Of a stretch of DNA of 27,951 nt, positions 8,339 to 17,100 are shown in pieces. Source of the DNA: a virus; the IMG/VR virus record IMGVR_UViG_3300033144_000046, positions 1 to 27,951 of that record. One strand, 5' to 3'. Under the pieces are notes generated by a model, which worked only from the letters and a program-made list of their open reading frames with translations, was not told where the DNA came from and searched no databases. Position numbers and translations under genes: made by a program. The stretch's first letter is position 1; each line of letters starts with the position of its first letter.

Positions 8339-8363
8339 CTTAAATTTATATTAAATTAAGTAT

Positions 8364-8371
8364 TAACTTTG
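8364..8371 (+). promoter_or_regulatory. Bacteroidota-type -7 promoter box TAACTTTG
   Basis: TAACTTTG fits TAnnTTTG and lies 16 bases before the scaffold ATG, in a very AT-rich 49-base gap. No clear TTG is seen at -33. With the hairpin after the capsid gene it would define a scaffold-capsid transcript. Confidence 0.5.
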
Positions 8372-8387
8372 TAAAAAATTAAATAAA

Positions 8388-9494
8388 ATGGAATTAAAAG
8401 TAAAAGAAGTAAAATTCGAAGAAGAAAAATCTACTCAAGAAATTGAGGCAAAACTATTAGACGAACACGCTAAAAAGCAAGAGGCTCAAGAAGTTACTGA
8501 AGAGCCAGTTGCTGAGGTAAAAGAAAATGTTTCTGATGTAAAAGAAGAAACACAAACTCCCGTGTCAGAGTTAAGTGACACAGATGTTCTTTCATATATT
8601 AAAGAGAGATATGATAAAAACATAAATTCAGTTGATGAATTGTTTGCTCAGAAAAAAGAAAACGAACCATTACCTGAAGATGTTGCAGCATATTTCAAAT
8701 ATAAAAAGGAAACTGGTCGTGGCATCGAAGACTTTTATAAATTACAGAAAGACTACGATAACATGGACGGTGACCAACTGTTAGCTGATTATTATGGCGC
8801 TACCGAAGAAGGTTTAGACGCTATAGATATTCAAGATATGATGGAGGATAAGTTTAGCTTTGATGAAGAGATGGACGATCCAAAAGATATCAAGAAAATT
8901 AAATTAGCTAAAAAACGAGAACTTGCGAAAGCAAAAAAGTTTTTTAATGAACAGAAAGATAAATATAAAGCTCCTCTTGAGTCAAGTGGGGGTGGGTTAT
9001 CTGATGAACAAGAAAAAAATCTTAATGCTTATAAAAGTTATATAGAGGAATCTAAATCAGTTGAAGAGGCAAATAACAAAAGATACAACCACTTCTTGCA
9101 AAAAACAGACTCTGTTTTTAACGATGAATTTAAAGGTTTTAAATTCGATGTCGGAGAGAAGTCAATTTCTTTTAAGCCTGGGACAGCTCAAGAATTAAAA
9201 AACAGACAATCTGATGTAAATATCTTTTTAGAGAAATTTATGAAAGATGGTTTGATAGCTGATGCAGAAGGATACCACAGGTCTCTTTCAATAGCAATGA
9301 ACCCAGACAAATTTGCAAAATTTTTCTACGAGCAAGGGGTTGCTGCAACCGTAGATAATGTTGCTAAAAAATCTAAAAACATCAATATGGATGTAAGGCA
9401 AGCTCCAAAGTCTTTCTCAAAAGATGGGCTAAAAATAAGAGCGGTAGGAGATACATCAACTGGTAAAGGACTCAAAATTAGAAGTATTAAATAA
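8388..9494 (+). CDS. probable head scaffolding protein
   Basis: A 368-residue, highly charged protein immediately upstream of the major capsid gene, the classic scaffold position. The first 60 residues are Glu/Lys/Val-rich and look disordered. The middle is alpha-helical and acidic (for example DAIDIQDMMEDKFSFDEEMD), then Lys-rich, with a Gly/Ser break near residue 200. The C-terminus is basic and carries the pentapeptide GLKIR twice (347-351 and 361-365), suitable for binding the capsid protein as scaffold C-termini do in P22 and phi29. It would guide capsid assembly and then leave or be degraded; no protease domain is visible in it. It has its own promoter-like box and lies 25 bases from the capsid gene. 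Confidence 0.75.
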   Translation: MELKVKEVKFEEEKSTQEIEAKLLDEHAKKQEAQEVTEEPVAEVKENVSDVKEETQTPVSELSDTDVLSYIKERYDKNINSVDELFAQKKENEPLPEDVAAYFKYKKETGRGIEDFYKLQKDYDNMDGDQLLADYYGATEEGLDAIDIQDMMEDKFSFDEEMDDPKDIKKIKLAKKRELAKAKKFFNEQKDKYKAPLESSGGGLSDEQEKNLNAYKSYIEESKSVEEANNKRYNHFLQKTDSVFNDEFKGFKFDVGEKSISFKPGTAQELKNRQSDVNIFLEKFMKDGLIADAEGYHRSLSIAMNPDKFAKFFYEQGVAATVDNVAKKSKNINMDVRQAPKSFSKDGLKIRAVGDTSTGKGLKIRSIK

Positions 9495-9519
9495 ATTATT
9501 AAAATAAAAAAAAGTAATT

Positions 9520-10956
9520 ATGTCAGTATTATTAAACCCAAATTTTCAATTACAGCCATCTGCACAGAGAACTGTATTGCAATCTAACTACATAACAGAC
9601 TTTAATTTCTTGAATCAGTATTTACCAGATACCTATGAAAAAGAATTTGAGCGTTATGGAAATAGATCAGTAGCATCTTTCTTAAGACAAGTAGGTGCTG
9701 AAATGCCAACTAACTCAGATTTGATTAAGTGGGCAGAACAAGGTAGATTACACGTTAAGTATACAAATGTAAACGCAGACGATGCAGCGGCTCAAGGTAA
9801 CGCAGCAGCTAACTTTACAGTTAACGATGTATTAAACCCTGCTACTAACGCAGCAGCAAACATTTCAGGACAAATCGCAATCAGAATTGGTCAAACAATT
9901 ATGATTTCTGATAACACTCCTGGATCAACATTAAGTAACAAAGCAATTGTAACTAACGTAAACTACGCTACAGGAGTTGTAACGGTTGTATTCTATGAAG
10001 CAGCTGGTCAGGCAATGGCACAAAACTCAACTGTAACTCTTTTCGTTTACGGTTCTGAATTCAAAAAAGGAACTGATACAATGGCTGAATCATTAACTTC
10101 AGATGATTTCATCTTCCAAAATTCACCAATCATTATCAAAGACAAGTATAGAGTTGCTGGTTCTGATATGGCGCAAATCGGATGGATTGAAATTTCAGGA
10201 GAAGATGGAGCAAACGGATACCTATGGTATTTAAAGTCAGAGCATGACACTAGACTACGTTTTGAGGACTACCTAGAAACAGCAATGGTGGAAGCAGTTC
10301 CAGCAGCAGTTGGTTCTGGTGCAATCGCAGCTGGTGGTGATGTAGGTAACAAAGGTTCTGACGGAATCTTCTTTGTAGTAGAAAACAGAGGAAATGTATG
10401 GGGTGGAGGTAACCCTGTAACTCTTGCTGGTTTCGATTCAATGATTCAAAGATTAGATAAGCAAGGAGCTATTGAAGAAAATGTTCTATTTGTAAATAGA
10501 CAATTCTCATTTGATATAGATGATATGTTAGCAGCACAAAACTCTTACGGAGCTGGTGGTACTTCATACGGTCTATTTGACAATGATGCAGATATGGCTT
10601 TAAATCTTGGATTCACAGGATTTAGAAGAGGTTATGACTTCTACAAGTCAGACTGGAAATATCTTAACGATGCTACTATGAGAGGTGGTCTAGTTGGAGG
10701 AGCAGTAAACGGACTTTTAGTTCCAGCTGGTTCAACTACTGTTTATGACCAAATCTTAGGTAAAAACGCTAAGAGACCATTCTTACATGTACGTTATAGA
10801 GCTTCTGAAACAGAAGACAGAAGATATAAAACTTGGATTACTGGTTCTGCTGGTGGTGCATCATCTTCTAACTTTGACAGAATGGATGTTAACTTCCTTT
10901 CTGAAAGAGCTGTATGTACATTAGGTGCAAACAACTTCTTCTTATTCAAGCAATAA
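9520..10956 (+). CDS. major capsid protein, crAss-like
   Basis: A 478-residue protein of the size of crAss-like phage capsid proteins (about 490). From memory several segments match that family: YLPDTYEKEFERYGNRSVAS near the N-terminus, IKWAEQGRLHVKYTN (about 69-83), SPIIIKDKYRVAGSD (202-216), QIGWIEI, then GYLWYLKSEHDTRLRFEDYL (233-252). The HK97-like fold is inferred from the family. The middle insertion (about 85-185) is beta-rich and Ala/Asn/Val-rich, likely the capsid surface domain. Codon use is more regular, with more AAC/GGT/TTC than neighbouring genes, as expected for a highly expressed gene. A GC-rich hairpin follows the stop and would end the transcript. Confidence 0.85.
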   Translation: MSVLLNPNFQLQPSAQRTVLQSNYITDFNFLNQYLPDTYEKEFERYGNRSVASFLRQVGAEMPTNSDLIKWAEQGRLHVKYTNVNADDAAAQGNAAANFTVNDVLNPATNAAANISGQIAIRIGQTIMISDNTPGSTLSNKAIVTNVNYATGVVTVVFYEAAGQAMAQNSTVTLFVYGSEFKKGTDTMAESLTSDDFIFQNSPIIIKDKYRVAGSDMAQIGWIEISGEDGANGYLWYLKSEHDTRLRFEDYLETAMVEAVPAAVGSGAIAAGGDVGNKGSDGIFFVVENRGNVWGGGNPVTLAGFDSMIQRLDKQGAIEENVLFVNRQFSFDIDDMLAAQNSYGAGGTSYGLFDNDADMALNLGFTGFRRGYDFYKSDWKYLNDATMRGGLVGGAVNGLLVPAGSTTVYDQILGKNAKRPFLHVRYRASETEDRRYKTWITGSAGGASSSNFDRMDVNFLSERAVCTLGANNFFLFKQ

Positions 10957-10975
10957 GATAAGCTAACCAAATATA

Positions 10976-11010
10976 AGGGGGGTTCTATACCCCCCTAATA
11001 TTTATTTTTA
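10976..11010 (+). terminator. hairpin terminator after major capsid gene
   Basis: Six G (10977-10982) and six C (10990-10995), closed by extra T-A and A-T pairs, form a strong stem with a 5-base loop. A T-rich but interrupted tail follows (TAATATTTATTTTTA). Because the T-run is imperfect, partial termination with read-through to the next gene is likely. Confidence 0.7.
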
Positions 11011-11032
11011 AATTAAATTAAATTATAATAAA

Positions 11033-11782
11033 ATGAAAAAAACAAATAAATTTGTCGCTAAGACATACAAACTCACAAGTGATTCAACTCCACTTTCTTA
11101 CATGTTGGCATCACGTAATTCAGCCAGATATCCATTACTACATTTTGATGACGAAAAAGGTATTAACAGACCAATGCGTTATGCAAAAAATCAAAAGTCT
11201 CCATTCGAGGATGAGCAAGACGGTAATGCTATATTAGAACCAATAGTTTTTGAAGATGGATTTTTACATGTTCCAAAAGAAAACCAAGTACTACAACAAT
11301 TTTTACATTATCACCCACAAAAGGGAAAAGTGTTTGTTGAAGTAGACAAAGCTAGGGATGCAAGTGAACAAGTAGATTGGATGGATTTTGTGTTAGAAGC
11401 ACAAATACAAGCAAGAGATTTATCGGTAGCTAAATTAGCTAGTCTCGGTAGAGTTGTTTTCGGTCAAAAGGCTGATAAAATGACTACAGCTGAACTGAGA
11501 AGAGATATGCTTGTGTATGCTCAAAATGACCCACAAGACTTTTTAGATACTTTAAACGACCCTATGATTCAAATACAAGATGAAGTAGTTCAGTTTGTAA
11601 GCGCAGGATTGTTAAGAATAAACGCTAATAAAGTAAGTTTTAATTTACCAAGTAATAAGAAAAAATTAATGACAGTTCCTTTTGGTGAAGACGCTCATTA
11701 TATACTAGCTTCTTATATGCAAAGTGACGATGGTTTAGAAGTTTATAAGTTGTTGAAAAAGCACCTTAATAAATCTAAGTAA
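11033..11782 (+). CDS. conserved-looking head-region protein, unknown function
   Basis: A 249-residue soluble protein between the capsid gene and the tail genes. The N-terminal half is beta-rich with distinctive blocks: YKLTSDSTPLSYMLASRNS (12-30), PLLHFDDEKGINRPMRYAKN (34-53) and FEDGFLHVPKENQVLQQFL. The C-terminal half is helical, with MTTAELRRDMLVYAQNDPQDF (SAP- or HeH-like spacing, uncertain). SAP-like helices would suggest nucleic-acid contact. I recall similar proteins near capsid genes of environmental phages without known function. No TAnnTTTG box precedes it, so it probably depends on read-through of the capsid-gene hairpin. Candidates are a capsid auxiliary or a DNA-binding head protein. 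Confidence 0.6.
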   Translation: MKKTNKFVAKTYKLTSDSTPLSYMLASRNSARYPLLHFDDEKGINRPMRYAKNQKSPFEDEQDGNAILEPIVFEDGFLHVPKENQVLQQFLHYHPQKGKVFVEVDKARDASEQVDWMDFVLEAQIQARDLSVAKLASLGRVVFGQKADKMTTAELRRDMLVYAQNDPQDFLDTLNDPMIQIQDEVVQFVSAGLLRINANKVSFNLPSNKKKLMTVPFGEDAHYILASYMQSDDGLEVYKLLKKHLNKSK

Positions 11783-11789
11783 TATTGCT

Positions 11790-11797
11790 TATCTTTA
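11790..11797 (+). promoter_or_regulatory. weak -7 promoter-like box TATCTTTA
   Basis: It matches TAnnTTTG except at the last base and lies 38 bases before the ATG at 11836, in a 53-base gap. Seven bases of it are identical to the boxes at 1794 and 21096. It is weaker than the others and could be chance. Confidence 0.3.
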
Positions 11798-11835
11798 TGG
11801 CTCAAATAAATGTTTAACCCTAAAAAATTTTTACT

Positions 11836-12162
11836 ATGTTAAAATATTTAAAAATTGAAATTAGTGATGTTTTTTATCTGATACCTATACACTCGATCAT
11901 TACTGTTGAAGTAGGCGCAAATACTCAAGTTGATATTCTTTTCAACTTAGCTGGCCATACTGCATCGGGAGCGGCAGAAGTGTTAGGAGTAAGATTAACA
12001 GCTACTACAGCAGCTGATGCTGCGAAGACTAAAGAGCAAGCTAATAGTATCATTGATGCTATGGAGCAAGCTTTAAGTACAAGCTGGACAAGTCCTTATT
12101 TTGAGTTAGTTCCTGCGTATCCTATTACTGCAGTTGGGCAACTTCAAGAAGCATGGGCATAA
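11836..12162 (+). CDS. small Ala/Thr-rich protein, possible capsid auxiliary
   Basis: A 108-residue protein. An N-terminal beta segment (YLKIEISDVFYLIPIHSIIT) is followed by an Ala/Thr-rich part with a predicted helix, TKEQANSIIDAMEQALSTSW. No signal peptide, membrane span or known motif is seen. It stands alone between a weak promoter-like box and a strong terminator, which suggests separate, possibly high, expression. Together with its position beside the capsid genes this makes a capsid decoration or auxiliary protein a reasonable guess, but nothing in the sequence proves it. The ATG at 11836 is preceded by an A/T-rich stretch without a Shine-Dalgarno motif. Confidence 0.6.
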   Translation: MLKYLKIEISDVFYLIPIHSIITVEVGANTQVDILFNLAGHTASGAAEVLGVRLTATTAADAAKTKEQANSIIDAMEQALSTSWTSPYFELVPAYPITAVGQLQEAWA

Positions 12163-12184
12163 GTAACATTTGCTAAAAACTAAG

Positions 12185-12217
12185 AAGAGGCTTAAAAATT
12201 TAGGCCTCTTTTTTTTT
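12185..12217 (+). terminator. strong intrinsic terminator between head and tail genes
   Basis: AAGAGGC pairs with GCCTCTT, the stem extends inward through TTAAA/TTTAG, and nine T follow (12209-12217). This is a textbook intrinsic terminator and it ends just 3 bases before the next promoter-like box. Confidence 0.88.
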
Positions 12218-12220
12218 ACG

Positions 12221-12228
12221 TATATTTG
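12221..12228 (+). promoter_or_regulatory. Bacteroidota-type -7 promoter box TATATTTG
   Basis: TATATTTG fits TAnnTTTG exactly, 18 bases before the ATG at 12247 and directly after the terminator T-run. It would restart transcription for the tail genes with a leader of roughly a dozen bases. No TTG at -33 is seen; the terminator occupies that space. Confidence 0.55.
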
Positions 12229-12246
12229 TAAAAATAATTATACACT

Positions 12247-13224
12247 ATGCCAGCAAATATTAATGAGGTAAGAAACACCGTTTTAGCTATTGCTAATAAA
12301 AATAATTATGGCTACATATCTCCTGCAGATTTTAACTTATATGCAAAGCAGGCGCAAATGGATATGTTCGAAGATTATTTTTATCAATACAATAATTGGG
12401 TAAATAAACAAAACGCAAGAGTATCAGGAACAGGATATGCTGATATAGTTAAAGGATTAGTTGAGGTTATAGATTCGTTTTCTGTACAAGTTTTTTTAAC
12501 ACAAACTTTGGCAAATACATATCAACTACCAGTTGATTATTATTTAATTAATAAATTATTTTATTATCCTACAGTTTTGTCTACAGGAACAAACACAACA
12601 GTAACAGCTTTTAAATTAACAGATTCAGCTGCAAGCTTTTCAAACTTAACCTCACCTTATACACCACCTATTTCTAGCTTAATAGTTAACACAACTACTC
12701 AAGCTCAGGCATATGTAACTGATGTAGACAATCCAACTGTTTTATCTATAAGTGGAAACATAATGAACTTAAATGATAATTATGTTATTTATGATAACAC
12801 AAAAATTACGGAAGTAGAAAGAGTTAGTCAAAATAAAATATTTTATTTAACTAGCTCCCCACTTACCGCTCCTTCTGCCCAGTTTCCAGCTTATGTTCTA
12901 GATGGAAATACCGTAACTGTATACCCTACAGTATTAGGGCCTAATGTGGGGAGCAACACATTTAGTCAGTGGACACCGTCAAGTATTATGTGTCAGTATG
13001 TAAGATACCCTCTTACACCACAATGGACTTATGTTTCGTTAGCTGGTGGTGAGCCTTTATTTGATAACACAAACCCAAGCTTTCAAGAGTTTGAGTTACC
13101 TAATTCTGATGAACCTGCATTGATTGCTAAAATTTGTCAGTATGTAGGTATTGAGATTAGAGAAGCTGACGTGTATAATTTTGGAGAAAAACAAGTAATA
13201 GAAGAAGCACAAACAACAACATAA
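12247..13224 (+). CDS. head-tail ring/adaptor protein (first)
   Basis: A 325-residue protein. The N-terminus, VLAIANKNNYGYISPADFNL (about 12-31) and then YAKQAQMDMFEDYF, is a helical pattern that from memory begins ring proteins of crAss-like phages and related adaptors. The middle is beta-rich with many Thr/Asn. The C-terminus FELPNSDEPALIAKICQYVG (about 287-306), then IEIREADV, is a typical helical end of such adaptors. It would form part of the stacked rings under the portal that connect the head to the muzzle. It leads the tail transcript, right after a terminator and promoter box, and the next gene starts one base past its stop. The exact ring number cannot be given. Confidence 0.68.
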   Translation: MPANINEVRNTVLAIANKNNYGYISPADFNLYAKQAQMDMFEDYFYQYNNWVNKQNARVSGTGYADIVKGLVEVIDSFSVQVFLTQTLANTYQLPVDYYLINKLFYYPTVLSTGTNTTVTAFKLTDSAASFSNLTSPYTPPISSLIVNTTTQAQAYVTDVDNPTVLSISGNIMNLNDNYVIYDNTKITEVERVSQNKIFYLTSSPLTAPSAQFPAYVLDGNTVTVYPTVLGPNVGSNTFSQWTPSSIMCQYVRYPLTPQWTYVSLAGGEPLFDNTNPSFQEFELPNSDEPALIAKICQYVGIEIREADVYNFGEKQVIEEAQTTT

Positions 13225-13225
13225 T

Positions 13226-14149
13226 ATGGCATATATTAACGATTATCAATATTACGAGAATGGCGGAAATCTTCCTGCAGATGCTAATTGGGGGTCTTAT
13301 CAATATGTGTCTTTAGAAGAAATAGTAAACAACTTTGTATTAATGTATACAGGTAATAATGAGTTGTTGAACAATGTAAATAGATATCAAGTTTTATTCT
13401 ACGCAAAAAGAGGCATACAAGAATTGAACTATGATGCTATGAAAGAAATTAAAATTTTAGAACTAGACGTGTGCGATTCTTTAAGGTTTGTTTTACCACA
13501 AGACTATGTTAACTGGGTTAGAATATCTATTTATAAAAACCAAGTTCTGATGCCTTTATCAGAAAACATACAAACACTTTGGAGTGGAGCATACTTACAA
13601 GACAATAATTGTAATATTTTATTTGATCAGGATGGTAATGTGTTAAAACCACAACACTCATCTTTAGATATGGATAGGATTACGGGAACTAAAAAAAGTA
13701 TTTATCTAAATGAAGACAGTCCATTTAATGAACAGTTAGGTTATAATGTAGATGGATACTGGTACTTTGACTATGCAATAGGTGCAAGGTTTGGATTAAA
13801 TACCGAGACCGCTAATCAGAACCCAACATTTAGCATCGATAAAAAAGCTGGTGTTATCAATTTTAGCTCAGGGACATTAAATGAATTAGTTATTTTAGAA
13901 TATGTATCAGACGGAATGGAGAATGGTAATAATGCAAACATTGAAGTAAATAAACTTTTCGAAGATTATTTATATGCATATATTAGATACTCGTTATTAA
14001 ACGGTAGATTAGGAGTGCAAGAATACATAGTTAATAGAGCAAGAAAAGACAAATCTTCTTTATTAAGAAACGCAAAAATAAGATTAAGTAATATACACCC
14101 TGGAAGACTCTTACAAAACTTAAGAGGTCAGGCTAAATGGATAAAGTAA
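13226..14149 (+). CDS. head-tail ring/tubular adaptor protein (second)
   Basis: A 307-residue protein. The key region is LRFVLPQDYVNWVRISIYKN (about 85-104) and VLMPLSEN, matching a conserved block of crAss-like ring proteins and of T7 gp11/P22 gp4-type adaptors (from memory). Before it, YAKRGIQELNYDAMKEIKIL is the N-terminal helix pair. Near the C-terminus IEVNKLFEDYLYAYIRYSLL is helical, followed by a basic stretch ending RGQAKWIK. The order ring protein, ring protein, muzzle fits a short-tail assembly. Stop and next start are separated by one base, so it is probably coupled to both neighbours. Confidence 0.72.
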   Translation: MAYINDYQYYENGGNLPADANWGSYQYVSLEEIVNNFVLMYTGNNELLNNVNRYQVLFYAKRGIQELNYDAMKEIKILELDVCDSLRFVLPQDYVNWVRISIYKNQVLMPLSENIQTLWSGAYLQDNNCNILFDQDGNVLKPQHSSLDMDRITGTKKSIYLNEDSPFNEQLGYNVDGYWYFDYAIGARFGLNTETANQNPTFSIDKKAGVINFSSGTLNELVILEYVSDGMENGNNANIEVNKLFEDYLYAYIRYSLLNGRLGVQEYIVNRARKDKSSLLRNAKIRLSNIHPGRLLQNLRGQAKWIK

Positions 14150-14150
14150 T

Positions 14151-17100
14151 ATGGCTTTAGTAAGCACGAATTTCGTACAAGGTAAGATGAATAAGAGCGT
14201 TGATGAACGTCTTATTCCAGAAGGTCAGTATATTGACGCAATGAATGTACGTTTAGGTTCTACCGAAACTACAGAAATTGGTGCAGTAGAAAACTCAAGA
14301 GGTAACACTCAGTTAACCAATATAGATGGTTTAGGTGCTAACCCAAGATGTATAGGAGCTTATGATGACGGTATTAGCGAAACTATGTATTGGTTTGTTA
14401 CTTCTGATACTACTGATATGATTTTATCTTATCACACCCCAACACAAGTTACCACAAAACATGTAGTTTCTGTAAGTGTATTAAACTTTAATTCTCAGTA
14501 TTTAATAACAGGTGTAAATTTAATAGAAGACTTATTGTTTTTTACAGACGATTTTAATCCACCTAGAAAAATAAATGTAAATAGAAATTATCCTGAACCA
14601 AGTGGCTCACCTTTAACAGATAATATTATTGCAGAAGATTTAAACGTAATATTAAAACCACCAGGATATGAGCCTTTAGATAATTTACCAGCACCACAGG
14701 TAGATTTATTAAATATTCCAGGCGAAGAAAATTATATAGAAGATAGATTTATTTCTTTTGGTTATAGATATAGATATCAAGATAAAGAATATAGTGCAAC
14801 TTCCTTATTTACAGTGCCAGCATTTCAACCTGGTACTTTTAGCTTAGACCCTAATAATTATAACAATAAGGGTATGGTCAATAACTTTAATTCAGCTAAT
14901 GTAACTTTTGATACAGGATCAGAAAGAGTTATTGAAATTGATTTATTATACAAACTTACCACATCAAGTACTATTTATGTAATTGAAAGATTTGTAAAAG
15001 AAGATTTAGGTTGGGGTGATAACACTAATCAAACTATTCTCTTTACTAACAGTAAAATATATACTACGTTAGGATCAGACGAATTATTAAGGTTATATGA
15101 TAATGTGCCTAGATTATCAAAAGCTCAAACAATAATGGCAAACCGTTTAGTATATGGAAACAATGTAGATGGTTATGATATAGCTGATGCTAACGGGCAA
15201 ATATTATCTCAAAATTTTAACACTACTTTAGAAAGCACTCAGCTTTCATTAACTGAAGGGCCAAGTCCTACATTTAATACTGCTGCACCAAATAACGCTA
15301 ACTCTATACCTTATAACATAAATCCTAATTCAGCAAACTTAACTTACGCTAATAGCACGATAACTTTTGATTTAACTGATTTTGTAGCTAACCCAAGCGC
15401 TGGATTACCAAACAGGCTATTACAAGGAACACAATTAAATTTCAACTTTACGGTTGAAAGTTATAGATGGGAGTCAACCTCAACAAATTCAGCAGGAACA
15501 GTAACAACAACCTGTACTGCAGCTGGTGCGCCTATAGCGGACTGTTCTTGTTTTCCAACATGGACAGGAACTGACTCGCCTTTTGACATATCATTTACAT
15601 TTAGATTAAATCAGGATTATACAACTATTTTTGATATGGTTAATAGTTCTGAGTTTCAAGCACAAGTAGGAACAGAATTACCATTAAACATAACTGCTTT
15701 ATCGGCTTGCGGAACAGCTAATCAAGGAACTTCAATGTGCGACAACTTTAATTGTTCAGTAGCTATACCAACAATATGCGCATATACTAAAAACAATAGT
15801 AGTATAAACGATCAAACACAGCAACAAGGATTTAGGCTTACAGCAACACCAGGAAGTAATCAGTTTTCTTTACAGCTAATAGCGATGAACTCTAGATTTA
15901 CTGATGGTACTGGAATTCGTCACGATGTTTTTGAATATTTTAGATTTGTAAATGGTAGTTTCTTTTATATAAGTGACCAAAACACTGCAAGCTTACATAG
16001 TAATAGAGATTACGAAACAGGTATAGTTTATCTTGATGATTATGGTAGAGCATCTACGGTATTAGTTTCTTTATTTAATACAGTGTTTGTTCCTCCAGCA
16101 CAATCAATAGATAAAAACCAAATTAAAGTTAACATACCTACTTTTGACCAAGCGCCATATTGGGCTAATTCATACAAGTTTGTAGTTAAACCAAGTGCAA
16201 CAACTTACGAAACTATTTTTGTAAACTTCTTTTATGTTGACCCTTTAACTAATATTACTTATTTTAAATTAGAAGGTGATAATATAAATAAGGTAAAATT
16301 AGGTGATACTTTAATTGTAAAAAAAGATACACTAGGGCCTACAACACAAGAAATAAAAGTTACAGTTTTAGATACATCTGCACAGTCAAGAAACTTTTTA
16401 AACTCAGACCCTACTAATCCATCACCAGCAACTAATGTTCAATTAGCTGGGTATTATATGCAGTTAAAAGCTATAAACTTTTCAGCTGCTGCGCAAGAGG
16501 GAGATGTAATAGAAACTTGGCCAACTAAAAGTGCAGGCGGAATAGTAACAGGAGCTTTCCCTTGTTCTGGTGGTTACGATTGGATTGGTACAAGATCTAG
16601 ACAAAATGTAGCATCTGTTAATTACAATAGATGGATGTATAGGCTAGCTCAGTTTGATGACTTAAACAACCCGAGTTACGCCAACATGACTAACATTGAT
16701 TTGCCTGCAGGGTCGGTTGTTCAAATTAAAATTGAAAACAAAAGAACCCATAGAGGAAATAAGTGTGAAGGGTTAGAATATATATACGACAAACAATATG
16801 TGGTATCGCAAGACTACGCTACTTTTAGTGCGTGGTGGTTTGGTGATAATATTGCTATAGACACGGGAGATGTTAATGCAGGTAATTTAACAAATACCTT
16901 TAATAACACCGTTATAAACTCAACAACCATACCTCCATGTAAATCTGACATCCCAAATCCTCCAGGTTTTGGAGAAACACAATATCACTTTATAAAAGAC
17001 TCTAACGGTATAGAGTATTTTGCAATTGCAGTAGCTATTCCAGCTTGTAGAGGTTCTGTATTTGCACCAGTAAGAGATTCTATATCTTCAATGGAATTAG

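Noticed and set aside
11052-11237. Second forward open frame of 61 codons inside the 249-aa gene
   Set aside because: It is out of frame within a longer, better-supported gene and has low-quality composition (His/Ile/Leu mix, no motif).
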